A stretch of DNA of 64,000 bases from Mycobacterium sp. E183 (GTDB taxonomy: Bacteria > Actinomycetota > Actinomycetes > Mycobacteriales > Mycobacteriaceae): positions 1 through 64,000 of the forward strand of contig NZ_LZJN01000106.1 of assembly GCF_001667735.1 (NCBI RefSeq). The letters are read 5' to 3'. Below, piece after piece: positions 19,501 to 25,886 of the stretch (the stretch's first letter is position 1; each line of letters begins with the position of its first letter). The position numbers and the translations under genes are program-made. The notes below the pieces were generated by a model that was given only the letters and a program-made list of their open reading frames with translations, ran no database searches and was not told the origin of the DNA.

Positions 19501-20225
19501 AGATCACCCACCTCGCGTCCGCTGACCACCGCGACGGGGCACTCCGCCGCGAGCGCGCGCAGCGCTTCGGACGCACCCTCGACCGGTGTGGCGGACGCCG
19601 GCTGGGCGACGATCTCGGACAGCGTGCCGTCGAAGTCGAGAAAAACCGCCGGCCGCCGGCTGGCCACCAGCTCCTTCAGCTGGCTGTAGACACCCGTCGC
19701 GTCCGCGATGGTCGACAACGGTGAGCCCCCGCGCCGCACCGTGATCCCGGCGAAGTCGGCGACGATGGCGTCCGCCCCGAGGGACAGCAACCCGTCTCCA
19801 CCCCCGTTGCGCTCGAGGCCGATGACGAGCCCGAAGCCGTGGTCCCGGCCCGCCGCGATTCCCCCTTCGTCGCAGTCGACGAGGACGCAACGGACCGGGC
19901 GCACCCCCAGGCGCGCCACCGCCACGGTCAGCGCCGCGTCCCCCTGCGCGGCGGACTCGGCCGGGCAGACGGCGACGTCCACCAATTCCTCAATTCCCGC
20001 GGCGCGCAACAGGGGTGCGCATTCGCGGCCCGAGGAATAGACGGCGGCGGCGATGCCGGCCTCGCGCAGCCGCCGCAGCAGCACGGCGGTCGAATCGCGG
20101 GCCTCGACGACGTCCGGCGAGGTCTGTTCGATCACACAGTCGAGCCCGAGGATCACCGCGTCGTGGTAGCGCCCGTCCACGGTGACAGGCCATTCAGTCA
20201 TTGCTGTGACGATGCCACAGCGCAC
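16521..20225 (-). CDS. otsB1: OtsB1-like trehalose-phosphatase / GH65 glycoside phosphorylase fusion
   Basis: The 1234-residue protein resembles M. tuberculosis Rv2006 (1327 aa, from memory). Residues 15-175 are a degenerate beta-phosphoglucomutase-like HAD domain: the DxD nucleophile motif is LGLDCV and the cap domain is nearly gone. Residues about 190-430 are trehalose-6-phosphate phosphatase (FLDFDGTLSEIV, VSGREVGD, YVGDDITDEDAFDAV). The rest is a GH65 kojibiose/trehalose-phosphorylase-like domain with GPDEFHSGY holding the general-acid Glu. The GTG at 20225 gives MRCGIV, the same opening as recalled for Rv2006; an ATG at 20201 is the alternative. It diverges from a USP across tandem DosR-like boxes. 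Confidence 0.88.
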   Translation of the reverse strand: MRCGIVTAMTEWPVTVDGRYHDAVILGLDCVIEQTSPDVVEARDSTAVLLRRLREAGIAAAVYSSGRECAPLLRAAGIEELVDVAVCPAESAAQGDAALTVAVARLGVRPVRCVLVDCDEGGIAAGRDHGFGLVIGLERNGGGDGLLSLGADAIVADFAGITVRRGGSPLSTIADATGVYSQLKELVASRRPAVFLDFDGTLSEIVAQPASATPVEGASEALRALAAECPVAVVSGREVGDLRDRVRVDGIWYAGSHGFELVAPDGTHHDNADALGAIDALARAADRLTELLAGVPGIHLERKRFAVAVHYRHVDSERVDGVIAAVRKLARSECLRITMGRRVIELRPSLDWDKGTTLNWILEQIQGTGGDAVLPIYVGDDITDEDAFDAVQFDGVGIVVRHNEDGDRPSAAFVSLADPFAVRDFVRRLADDLHEAAAAPNDAWELVYEGYDPTYERLRETLCTVGNGYVASRGCAPEATASAAHYPGTYAAGVYNTLADRVAGRTIENESLVNLPNWLPLTFRINGGPWFHIDDTELLSYRQTFDLRHATLTRTLRFSDGAGQITRMTQQRFASMHEPHLLALQTTVVAENWSGTVEFRSLLDGGVGNTMVERYRSLSSRHLTSPAIDEFADESVILRTETSQSRIAIAVAARTTVWCDDARAVAQYKVVAEPDRGGHDIQVALAEGQSVTCEKIAAVFTGRDNAISEPASTAQLHLDAAGRYAELHRQHARAWDLLWEQCAIGLTDGADALRILRLHLVHLLQTLSPHTAELDAGVPARGLHGEAYRGHVFWDSLFVSPVLSVRMPNVARSLLIYRYRRLPEARRAAHRAGYLGAMYPWQSGSDGREVSQEVHLNPESGRWNPDASARAHHVGLAIAYNTWQHYQVTGDRQFLVDYGAEMLVEIARFWVGLASFDETRGRYTIKGIVGPDEFHSGYPGKEYDGIDNNAYTNVMAVWTILRAMDALDLLPLRDRLDLVGKIDLTSEELGRWEHVTRRMFVPFHDNVISQFEGYSQLAELDWDQYRQRYGNIQRLDRILEAENDSVNNYKASKQADVLMLFYLLSSDELLALLGRLGYRFAPERIPETVDYYLARTSEGSTLSALVHSWVLTRANRHHAMKYFVQVLASDIVDIQGGTTAEGIHLAAMAGSIDLLQRCFTGLETRDDRLILSPQWPKALDPIEFPFVYRGERLHLRVSGRAAELTSEAGNSASVTVECRGRVHQLLPGRTVEVA

Positions 20226-20250
20226 GCGGCCGTCAAGGCCCGTCGGCGCA

Positions 20251-20292
20251 GGGGGGCCTCATGGCCATGCGGTTGGTGACTAAAGCCTCATG
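20251..20292. promoter_or_regulatory. Tandem DosR-like boxes between otsB1 and a USP
   Basis: The first site (20251-20270) has the core GGGCCT-CAT-GGCCAT. The second (20273-20292) is TTGGTGACTAAAGCCTCATG, which matches the left half and centre of TTSGGGACTWWAGTCCCSAA with two or three changes. Their centres are about two helical turns apart, as at known tandem DosR promoters. The USP start is 51 bp to the right and the otsB1 start 25 bp to the left, so both directions are possible. Confidence 0.6.
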
Positions 20293-20343
20293 ATCGACGG
20301 TCGGTCGCGCCATAGCGTTTTGGGGGAGGAGAGGGAGAACATC

Positions 20344-21231
20344 ATGTCCGCAATGGCAAACCGCCACGGCATCGTCGTCGGAATCGATGGGTCGCCGGCT
20401 TCGAACGCCGCCGTCTGTTGGGCGGCCCGTGACGCGGCGATGCGACACGTCCCGCTGACCATCGTCCACATGGTGAACGCGATGGTGCCGATGTATCCGG
20501 CCCTCCCCCTGTCGACGGGCGTGGCCGTGTGGCAGGAGGAGCAAGGCCGAGAGGTGCTCGAGCAGGCGGTCAAGATCGCCGAGGACGCCGTCACCACCGA
20601 CCGCAAGATCGACGTCCGAAGCGAGCTGCGTTGTGCGCCCCCGGTGCCCACGCTGGTCGAGATGTCCAAAGAGGCCGAGATGGTCGTCGTCGGAAGCAAC
20701 GGACGCGGCGCGGTGGGCAGGCTGCTGCTGGGCTCGGTGAGCAGCAGCGTGGTCCGCGGCGCGCGCTGCCCGGTCGCCGTGATCCGCGACGAGGATCCGC
20801 TGATGGAGCACCCTCAGCAGGCGCCGGTGCTCGTGGGCATCGACGGCTCGCCCGCCTCGGAGGTTGCGGTGGCCGTCGCTTTCGACGAGGCGTCGCGTCG
20901 CGGAGTCGGGCTGACCGCCCTGCACGCGTGGAGTGACGTCGACGTCTTCGAACTGCCCGGGGTGGACTGGTCGGCGGTGAAGGGGGAAGCCGAGCGGAGC
21001 CTGGCCGAACAGCTGGCCGGCTGGCAGGAACGTTATCCCGACGTCACCGTGCACCGGGTCGTCGTATCCGACCGGCCCTCGCGGCAGCTCATCGAACAGT
21101 CGGAGTCCGCCCAACTCGTCGTCGTGGGCAGCCACGGCAGGGGCGGCCTGTCGGGCGTGTTGCTGGGCTCGGTCAGCAACGCCGTCGTCCACTCGGTCCG
21201 CATGCCCGTCATCGTCGCCCGACCGTCGTAG
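20344..21231 (+). CDS. Tandem-domain universal stress protein (Rv2005c/Rv2623 type)
   Basis: The 295-residue protein has two full USP domains with [15 protein letters not shown] and [15 protein letters not shown] (both G-2X-G-9X-G-S), so two ATP sites are expected. The first domain starts [18 protein letters not shown]. The ATG at 20344 follows GGAGGAGAGGGAG. It is divergent from otsB1 and 15 bp ahead of the kinase-like gene, the same arrangement as Rv2006, Rv2005c and Rv2004c in M. tuberculosis. Likely a DosR-induced growth or stress modulator. Confidence 0.93.
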   Translation: MSAMANRHGIVVGIDGSPASNAAVCWAARDAAMRHVPLTIVHMVNAMVPMYPALPLSTGVAVWQEEQGREVLEQAVKIAEDAVTTDRKIDVRSELRCAPPVPTLVEMSKEAEMVVVGSNGRGAVGRLLLGSVSSSVVRGARCPVAVIRDEDPLMEHPQQAPVLVGIDGSPASEVAVAVAFDEASRRGVGLTALHAWSDVDVFELPGVDWSAVKGEAERSLAEQLAGWQERYPDVTVHRVVVSDRPSRQLIEQSESAQLVVVGSHGRGGLSGVLLGSVSNAVVHSVRMPVIVARPS

Positions 21232-21246
21232 GGTCGCGCCGCCGCC

Positions 21247-22707
21247 GTGCCGTTTCTCGATGTGCACGAAACCCACACCGGCGTCGTCATTCTCGCCGGC
21301 GACCGCGCATACAAAGCCAAGAAGCCGGTGCTGACCGACTTTCTCGACTTCCGCGCGCCGCAGCAGCGCGAGCACGCCTGCCGCCGGGAGGTCGAGCTGA
21401 ACGGCCGGCTCTCGCCCGACAGCTACCTCGGCGTCGCCCACCTCACCGACCCGCTCGGCGGGCCGGCCGAACCGGTCGTGGTCATGCGGCGCTACCGCGA
21501 CGAGGACCGCCTCGCGCACCTGGTGGCCCACGACACCGCGGAGTCCGTGCACCGCGTGCTGGACGCGGTCGCGGCCGTGCTGGCCCGCTTCCACGAACGC
21601 GCCGAGCGCGGCGAGCGGATCGACGCCCAGGGCGAGGCCGGCGCGATCGAGGGGCGCTGGCGGGAGAACCTGTCCGAATTGGAACGCTATGCGAGCCAGT
21701 CGATTCCGGGGGTCGAGGCCGACGACGTCGACCTGCTGCGGCGCCTGGTGGCCCAGTTCGTCGCCGGGCGCTCGCGGCTGTTCGAGCGGCGCATCCGCGA
21801 GGGGCGCATCGTCGACGGGCACGGCGACCTGCTCGCCGACGACATCTTCTGGGTCGGTGGCAGCCCCGCGCTGCTGGACTGCCTGGAGTTCGACGACCGG
21901 CTGCGCCACGTCGACTGCATCGACGACGCCGCCTTCCTCGCGATGGACCTGGAGTTTTTGGGCCGCAAGGACTTCGGCGACCACTTCCTGAGGCGCTACG
22001 CCGAGCACGCGGGTCGGGCGGCGCCACGGGCGCTGGCTGACTTCTACATCGCCTACCGGGCCGGGGTGCGGGCCAAGGTGGACTGCGTCCGGGTTTCGCA
22101 GGGCAGCCCAGGCGCGTCCGGCGACGCCGCGCGCCACCTGGCCATCGCCACCCGGCACCTGCAGAGCGGCACCGTTCGGCTGGCGCTCGTCGGCGGCAAC
22201 CCCGGCACCGGGAAGTCCACCGTGGCGCGCGGGCTGGCCGAATCATTTGACGCTCAGCTTATTTCCACCGACGACGTGCGCCGGGAGCTGAGGGACTCGG
22301 GTGCCATCGCCGGTGAGCCCGGCGTGCTGAACGCCGGGCTCTACAGCCCCGACCAGGTGACGGTGGTCTACGAGACCGCGCTGAGCCGCGCGCGGCGGTT
22401 GCTGGGCGAGGGGCACTCGGTGATCCTCGACGGCACCTGGCGCGATCCGCGGACGCGCGAGCAGGCTCACCGGCTGGCCACCGAGACGCATTCGGCGCTC
22501 GTCGAATTCGTGTGCTCGGCGACGGCCGACGTGGCGGCCGACCGGATCAAGACCAGGCCCGCGGGCACTTCGGAGGTCACCCCGGAGATCGCCGCCGCCC
22601 TGGCCGCCGGGCATGCCGACTGGGTCGGCGCGCACCGGATCGACACCTCGCGGCGCCCCGACCTCGTCGCCCGCGAGGCGCACGACCTCTGGGCGCGCAC
22701 GACATAA
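21247..22707 (+). CDS. Rv2004c-like protein: aminoglycoside-phosphotransferase-like domain plus P-loop kinase
   Basis: The 486-residue protein begins MPFLDVHETHTGVVILAGDR. Its N-terminal half resembles APH/choline-kinase folds, with DGHGDLLADDIFWVGG as the catalytic-loop equivalent (HGDxxxDN-like) and LLDCLEFDDRLRHVD as the metal loop. Its C-terminal half has a Walker A motif (GGNPGTGKSTVARGL), then STDDVRRELR and VILDGTWRDPRTR, typical of the AAA/zeta-toxin-like P-loop kinase family. M. tuberculosis Rv2004c has the same layout and is DosR-induced. The start is a GTG. It follows the USP closely and is likely co-transcribed. The substrate is unknown. Confidence 0.88.
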   Translation: MPFLDVHETHTGVVILAGDRAYKAKKPVLTDFLDFRAPQQREHACRREVELNGRLSPDSYLGVAHLTDPLGGPAEPVVVMRRYRDEDRLAHLVAHDTAESVHRVLDAVAAVLARFHERAERGERIDAQGEAGAIEGRWRENLSELERYASQSIPGVEADDVDLLRRLVAQFVAGRSRLFERRIREGRIVDGHGDLLADDIFWVGGSPALLDCLEFDDRLRHVDCIDDAAFLAMDLEFLGRKDFGDHFLRRYAEHAGRAAPRALADFYIAYRAGVRAKVDCVRVSQGSPGASGDAARHLAIATRHLQSGTVRLALVGGNPGTGKSTVARGLAESFDAQLISTDDVRRELRDSGAIAGEPGVLNAGLYSPDQVTVVYETALSRARRLLGEGHSVILDGTWRDPRTREQAHRLATETHSALVEFVCSATADVAADRIKTRPAGTSEVTPEIAAALAAGHADWVGAHRIDTSRRPDLVAREAHDLWARTT

Positions 22708-22715
22708 CGCCCTCG

Positions 22716-22757
22716 GCAGGTGCCAACGTCCCGGCCGTCGGGGACCAACGGCCCTGC
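22716..22757 (+). promoter_or_regulatory. Tandem DosR-like boxes before the second Acg gene
   Basis: The proximal site (22738-22757) is TCGGGGACCAACGGCCCTGC, a close fit to DosR boxes. A weaker site (core GGTGCCAACGTCCC at 22719-22732) lies about 22 bp upstream. The Acg start is 57 bp downstream of the proximal site. Binding is inferred. Confidence 0.68.
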
Positions 22758-22814
22758 CCGCACCCGCGCACGGCGCATACAGTTTGCCTCACCGAAGTCG
22801 ACGAAACGGTGGAC

Positions 22815-23804
22815 ATGGACGCGAAAGTGCCGACCGAGCAGGTCATCCGGGACGCGGTGACCCTCGCGTGCCGCGCGCCTTCGCTGCACAACAGCCAGCC
22901 CTGGCGGTGGGTCGCCGACGGCACGAGGCTGCACCTGTGGGCCGACCCGCACCACGCGATGCACGCCACCGACCACACCGGCCGGGAGCTGATCCTGAGC
23001 TGCGGGGCCGCCCTCGACCACCTAAGGGTCGCCATGGCCGCCGCGGGCTGGGAAAGCGTCACCGAACGGTTCCCCACCGAGGGCAGGCCGGATCACCTCG
23101 CGAGCGTGGGCTTTCTGCCCGTGGAGAACGTGACGCCGCAGCGCCGGCTGCGGGCCGAAGCCATCCTTCGCCGCCGCACCGACCGGCTGCCCCTGGGCGC
23201 ACCGGCCGCGTGGCCCACGCTGCATGCGGCCCTGATCCGCGCGGTGACACCATACGACGTTTCACTGGACGTGGTCGACGACGACGAGCGGCCGAGGCTG
23301 GCCGAGGCGTCGCGGCTCACCGAGCAGCTGCGCCGAAGCGACACCTCCTATCTGACCGAATTACGTTGGTGGACATCACCCTTCGAAGCGAACGCCGAAC
23401 ACGTGCCCGAAAGCGCTCTGCTGTCCAGTTCCGAGGCCGCGCGCGTCGACATCGCCCGCGCGTTCCCGCCGGCGGGTGGGGGCCGCCGCCGCGCCTCCAT
23501 CGAGGCGGACCACTCCAAGATCGTGGTCCTGTCCACCCGTCACGACGATGCGCCGACCGAGGTGCTGCGCTGCGGTGAGGCGCTGTCGGCGGTGCTGCTC
23601 GAATGCACTGTGGCCGGCATGGCCACCTGCACGTTGACCCACATGACGGAGATGTCGCAGAGCCGCGACATCATCAGGCAGATCACCGGCGGTTCCGGCC
23701 AGCCGCAGCTGCTGATCCGGGTCGGCCGGTCACCGGCCGGGGACCCACACGCGAAACCCACCGCCCGGCGTCCGGTGACCGAGGTCCTCGAGATGCGTGG
23801 GTGA
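22815..23804 (+). CDS. Acg-family nitroreductase-like flavoprotein (second copy)
   Basis: This 329-residue paralogue of the gene at 4715 shows the same motifs: [30 protein letters not shown], the HTGRELILSCGAALDHLRVA segment and CTVAGMATCTLTHMTEM. The fold should bind FMN as two nitroreductase-like halves. The ATG at 22815 is preferred (MDAKVPTEQ); a GTG lies two codons upstream and no strong ribosome site separates them. The two ketosynthase-like genes follow 50 bp downstream on the same strand, so a dormancy operon is likely. Confidence 0.9.
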   Translation: MDAKVPTEQVIRDAVTLACRAPSLHNSQPWRWVADGTRLHLWADPHHAMHATDHTGRELILSCGAALDHLRVAMAAAGWESVTERFPTEGRPDHLASVGFLPVENVTPQRRLRAEAILRRRTDRLPLGAPAAWPTLHAALIRAVTPYDVSLDVVDDDERPRLAEASRLTEQLRRSDTSYLTELRWWTSPFEANAEHVPESALLSSSEAARVDIARAFPPAGGGRRRASIEADHSKIVVLSTRHDDAPTEVLRCGEALSAVLLECTVAGMATCTLTHMTEMSQSRDIIRQITGGSGQPQLLIRVGRSPAGDPHAKPTARRPVTEVLEMRG

Positions 23805-23854
23805 CCGGACATGCCCAGGACCACCGCAAGGACGAAGCCAAGGAGGTGTCATCG

Positions 23855-24958
23855 ATGACTCGGCACTGGCTGGTGATGGAAACGAACGGGGAGGGCGGTG
23901 AGGCTCCCTTCGTCGCGCGAGTCGCGGGCGCGGGCCGGCATCTGCCCGGCACCCACCTGACGACCGACGAGCTGATGGCATCCACCCGCCACCGCACCCA
24001 CATCGACCTGGAACGGCTGACCGGGATCCGCGAACGCCGGGTGTCGGTGGGCGATGAGGATTCCTACACCCTGGCCAGTTCGGCGGCGCTGAACTGCCTG
24101 GCCACCGCGCAGCAGGATCCGGCGGCGCTGGACGTGGTGATCAGCTGCAGCATCACCAAGTTCCGCGACGGGCTGACCCAGTGGCTCGAGCCGACCATGA
24201 GCAGCGCCGTGGCGCGCGGGATCGGGGCGGTGAACGCGATGACGTTCGACGTGTCCAACGCGTGCGCCGGAATGCTCACGGGCGTAACGATCTTGAACAA
24301 CTGGATTCGCCAGGGCGTCGTCGAGCGCGGGCTCGTCGTCAGCGGTGAGTACATCTCGCAGCTCTCCAACAATGCCGCCCGGCACATCCGCAACATCATG
24401 AGCAAGGAGCTGGCCTGCCTGACCCTGGGCGATGCCGGCGCGGCGCTGCTGCTGGAGCGGGCGCCGGCCGGTTCGGCCGGCATCGCGCTGGCGGGCTTCA
24501 CCACCGTGGCCGACTACAGCCGGCTCTGCCTGGCGTATCCGCAGGGCGACGACCCGGGCGCGCGCATGTTCACCAACTCCCGCGCCATCCAGAAGGCCGC
24601 GATAGCCAACACTCCGCTGCTGCTGAGCGAAGTGCTTGACACCGTTGGCCTTTCGATCCACGACATCGATCACGTCATCACCCACCAGACGTCCGCGCGC
24701 GCGATCCGCAAGGGAATGGCCCGGATGTCGGAAGTGTTCGGCGACAGCCCGCGCCACGACGCGGTGATCACCGTCGACCGCTACGGTAACACCGCCTCGA
24801 CGACCCACACGGTGGCGCTCGTCGAGGAACTCGAGGCCGGGCGAATCAAGCCGGGAGAGCGAATCGCGTTGCTGGCGTTGGCCTCCGGGCTTGAAATCGG
24901 TGTGGTCTTGTTGACCCTGGACGAGGATGTGGTGAGCCGCTATGGGCACGGTGATTGA
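23855..24958 (+). CDS. 3-oxoacyl-ACP synthase III (FabH-like) ketosynthase
   Basis: The 367-residue thiolase-fold enzyme carries the full KAS III triad: Cys137 in DVSNACAGMLTG, His277 in ITHQTSARAIRKG and Asn312 in DRYGNTASTTHTVAL. KAS III enzymes start chains by condensing an acyl-CoA with malonyl-ACP; related families make ketones or esters. AAGGAGGTG lies 7 bases before the ATG. The next gene, a shorter relative without the His/Asn pair, overlaps its 3' end by 17 bp, so the two are probably made in equal amounts and may form a heterodimer. It is not part of the DosR regulon as I know it from M. tuberculosis. The true substrates are unknown. Confidence 0.88.
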   Translation: MTRHWLVMETNGEGGEAPFVARVAGAGRHLPGTHLTTDELMASTRHRTHIDLERLTGIRERRVSVGDEDSYTLASSAALNCLATAQQDPAALDVVISCSITKFRDGLTQWLEPTMSSAVARGIGAVNAMTFDVSNACAGMLTGVTILNNWIRQGVVERGLVVSGEYISQLSNNAARHIRNIMSKELACLTLGDAGAALLLERAPAGSAGIALAGFTTVADYSRLCLAYPQGDDPGARMFTNSRAIQKAAIANTPLLLSEVLDTVGLSIHDIDHVITHQTSARAIRKGMARMSEVFGDSPRHDAVITVDRYGNTASTTHTVALVEELEAGRIKPGERIALLALASGLEIGVVLLTLDEDVVSRYGHGD

Positions 24959-25850
24959 TCGGATCGACGTCTCGCACCCGCGGCTGCGCGGGCGCCACAG
25001 CGCGTTGCACCTGGCCGTCGTCGCCGCCAAGGACTGCCTGAAGCGGGCCGGATGCGAGGCGAAAGACCTCGACCTCGTCATCAACGCAGGCATTTACCGC
25101 GACCGCAACCTCGGTGAGCCGGCGCTCGCCGCGCTGATCCAGGACGACATCGGCGCCAACCCGGAGGATCCGCACGCAGGCGCCCACGGCACGTTCTCCT
25201 TCGACATCGCCAACGGCACGTGCGGGCTCCTGACTGCGCTGCAGATCGTCGACGGCTTCATGCGCAGCCGCGCCATCCGGCGCGCGCTGGTGGTCGCCAG
25301 CGACGCCGACCCCGGCCACGGGATGAGCGAGCACTTCGGATTCTCGGGCGCCGGCGCGGCGATGCTGTGTGGTTGGTCCGACGGCGACTACGGCCTCAGC
25401 CGGGTGTCCTGGGTGAACGACCAGAGCGAAAATGGTGACGAAACCTTCAGCGCTACAGTTGGTTTCGCCGACTCGCGCAACGTCCTGCGGTTTTCCGAGT
25501 CGGCGGCGATGGACGAGCGGTTCGCCGCGGCGGCCGGTCGGGCGGTGTCGGCGTGCCTTGCCGAGCAATCGGTGCGCCTGTCCGACGTCGACGCGATTGT
25601 CGCCGCCCCCGCCCGTCCCGGATACCGCGCCGCGCTGGGCGCCCGGCTGGGCGTGCCGGTCGAGGAGATCAGCGTCGCCGACGACGAACGCATGCACACC
25701 GCCGCCCTGGCCGCCGCGTTCGGAGCGCGGGCCGAGCGGTTGCCGTCGGGAGCGCGGGTCCTGTTCGTCGCGGCCGGGGCCGACGTCGTCGCCGGCGCCG
25801 CCCTCTATCGCCAGCCACCGCGGGACGCCTCAAGCGCCACGCTGGCGTGA
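24942..25850 (+). CDS. Degenerate KAS III-like partner protein
   Basis: The 302-residue protein resembles 3-oxoacyl-ACP synthase III: ALHLAVVAAKDCLKRAG, a Cys94 in DIANGTCGLLTALQ at the catalytic position, and GAGAAMLCGWSDGDYG. The regions that should hold the catalytic His and Asn read APARPGYRAALGARLG and DDERMHTAALAAAF, so the triad is incomplete. It starts inside the preceding KAS III gene (17-bp overlap), which argues for a complex. It may be a non-condensing subunit or an acyltransfer/chain-length partner. It ends 16 bp before the convergent ppsA. Confidence 0.8.
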   Translation: MGTVIDRIDVSHPRLRGRHSALHLAVVAAKDCLKRAGCEAKDLDLVINAGIYRDRNLGEPALAALIQDDIGANPEDPHAGAHGTFSFDIANGTCGLLTALQIVDGFMRSRAIRRALVVASDADPGHGMSEHFGFSGAGAAMLCGWSDGDYGLSRVSWVNDQSENGDETFSATVGFADSRNVLRFSESAAMDERFAAAAGRAVSACLAEQSVRLSDVDAIVAAPARPGYRAALGARLGVPVEEISVADDERMHTAALAAAFGARAERLPSGARVLFVAAGADVVAGAALYRQPPRDASSATLA

Positions 25851-25886
25851 CACTCGCGCTCCAGCGTCACGCTGGCGCGACGCTCG
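25836..25886. repeat. Short direct/inverted repeats between convergent genes
   Basis: The unit CACGCTGGCG(T/C)GAC occurs at about 25839-25852 and again at about 25868-25881, and CCAGCGT faces ACGCTGG across the 16-bp gap. The element spans the ends of both convergent genes and could fold on either strand as a bidirectional terminator, although no T-run follows. Confidence 0.45.
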
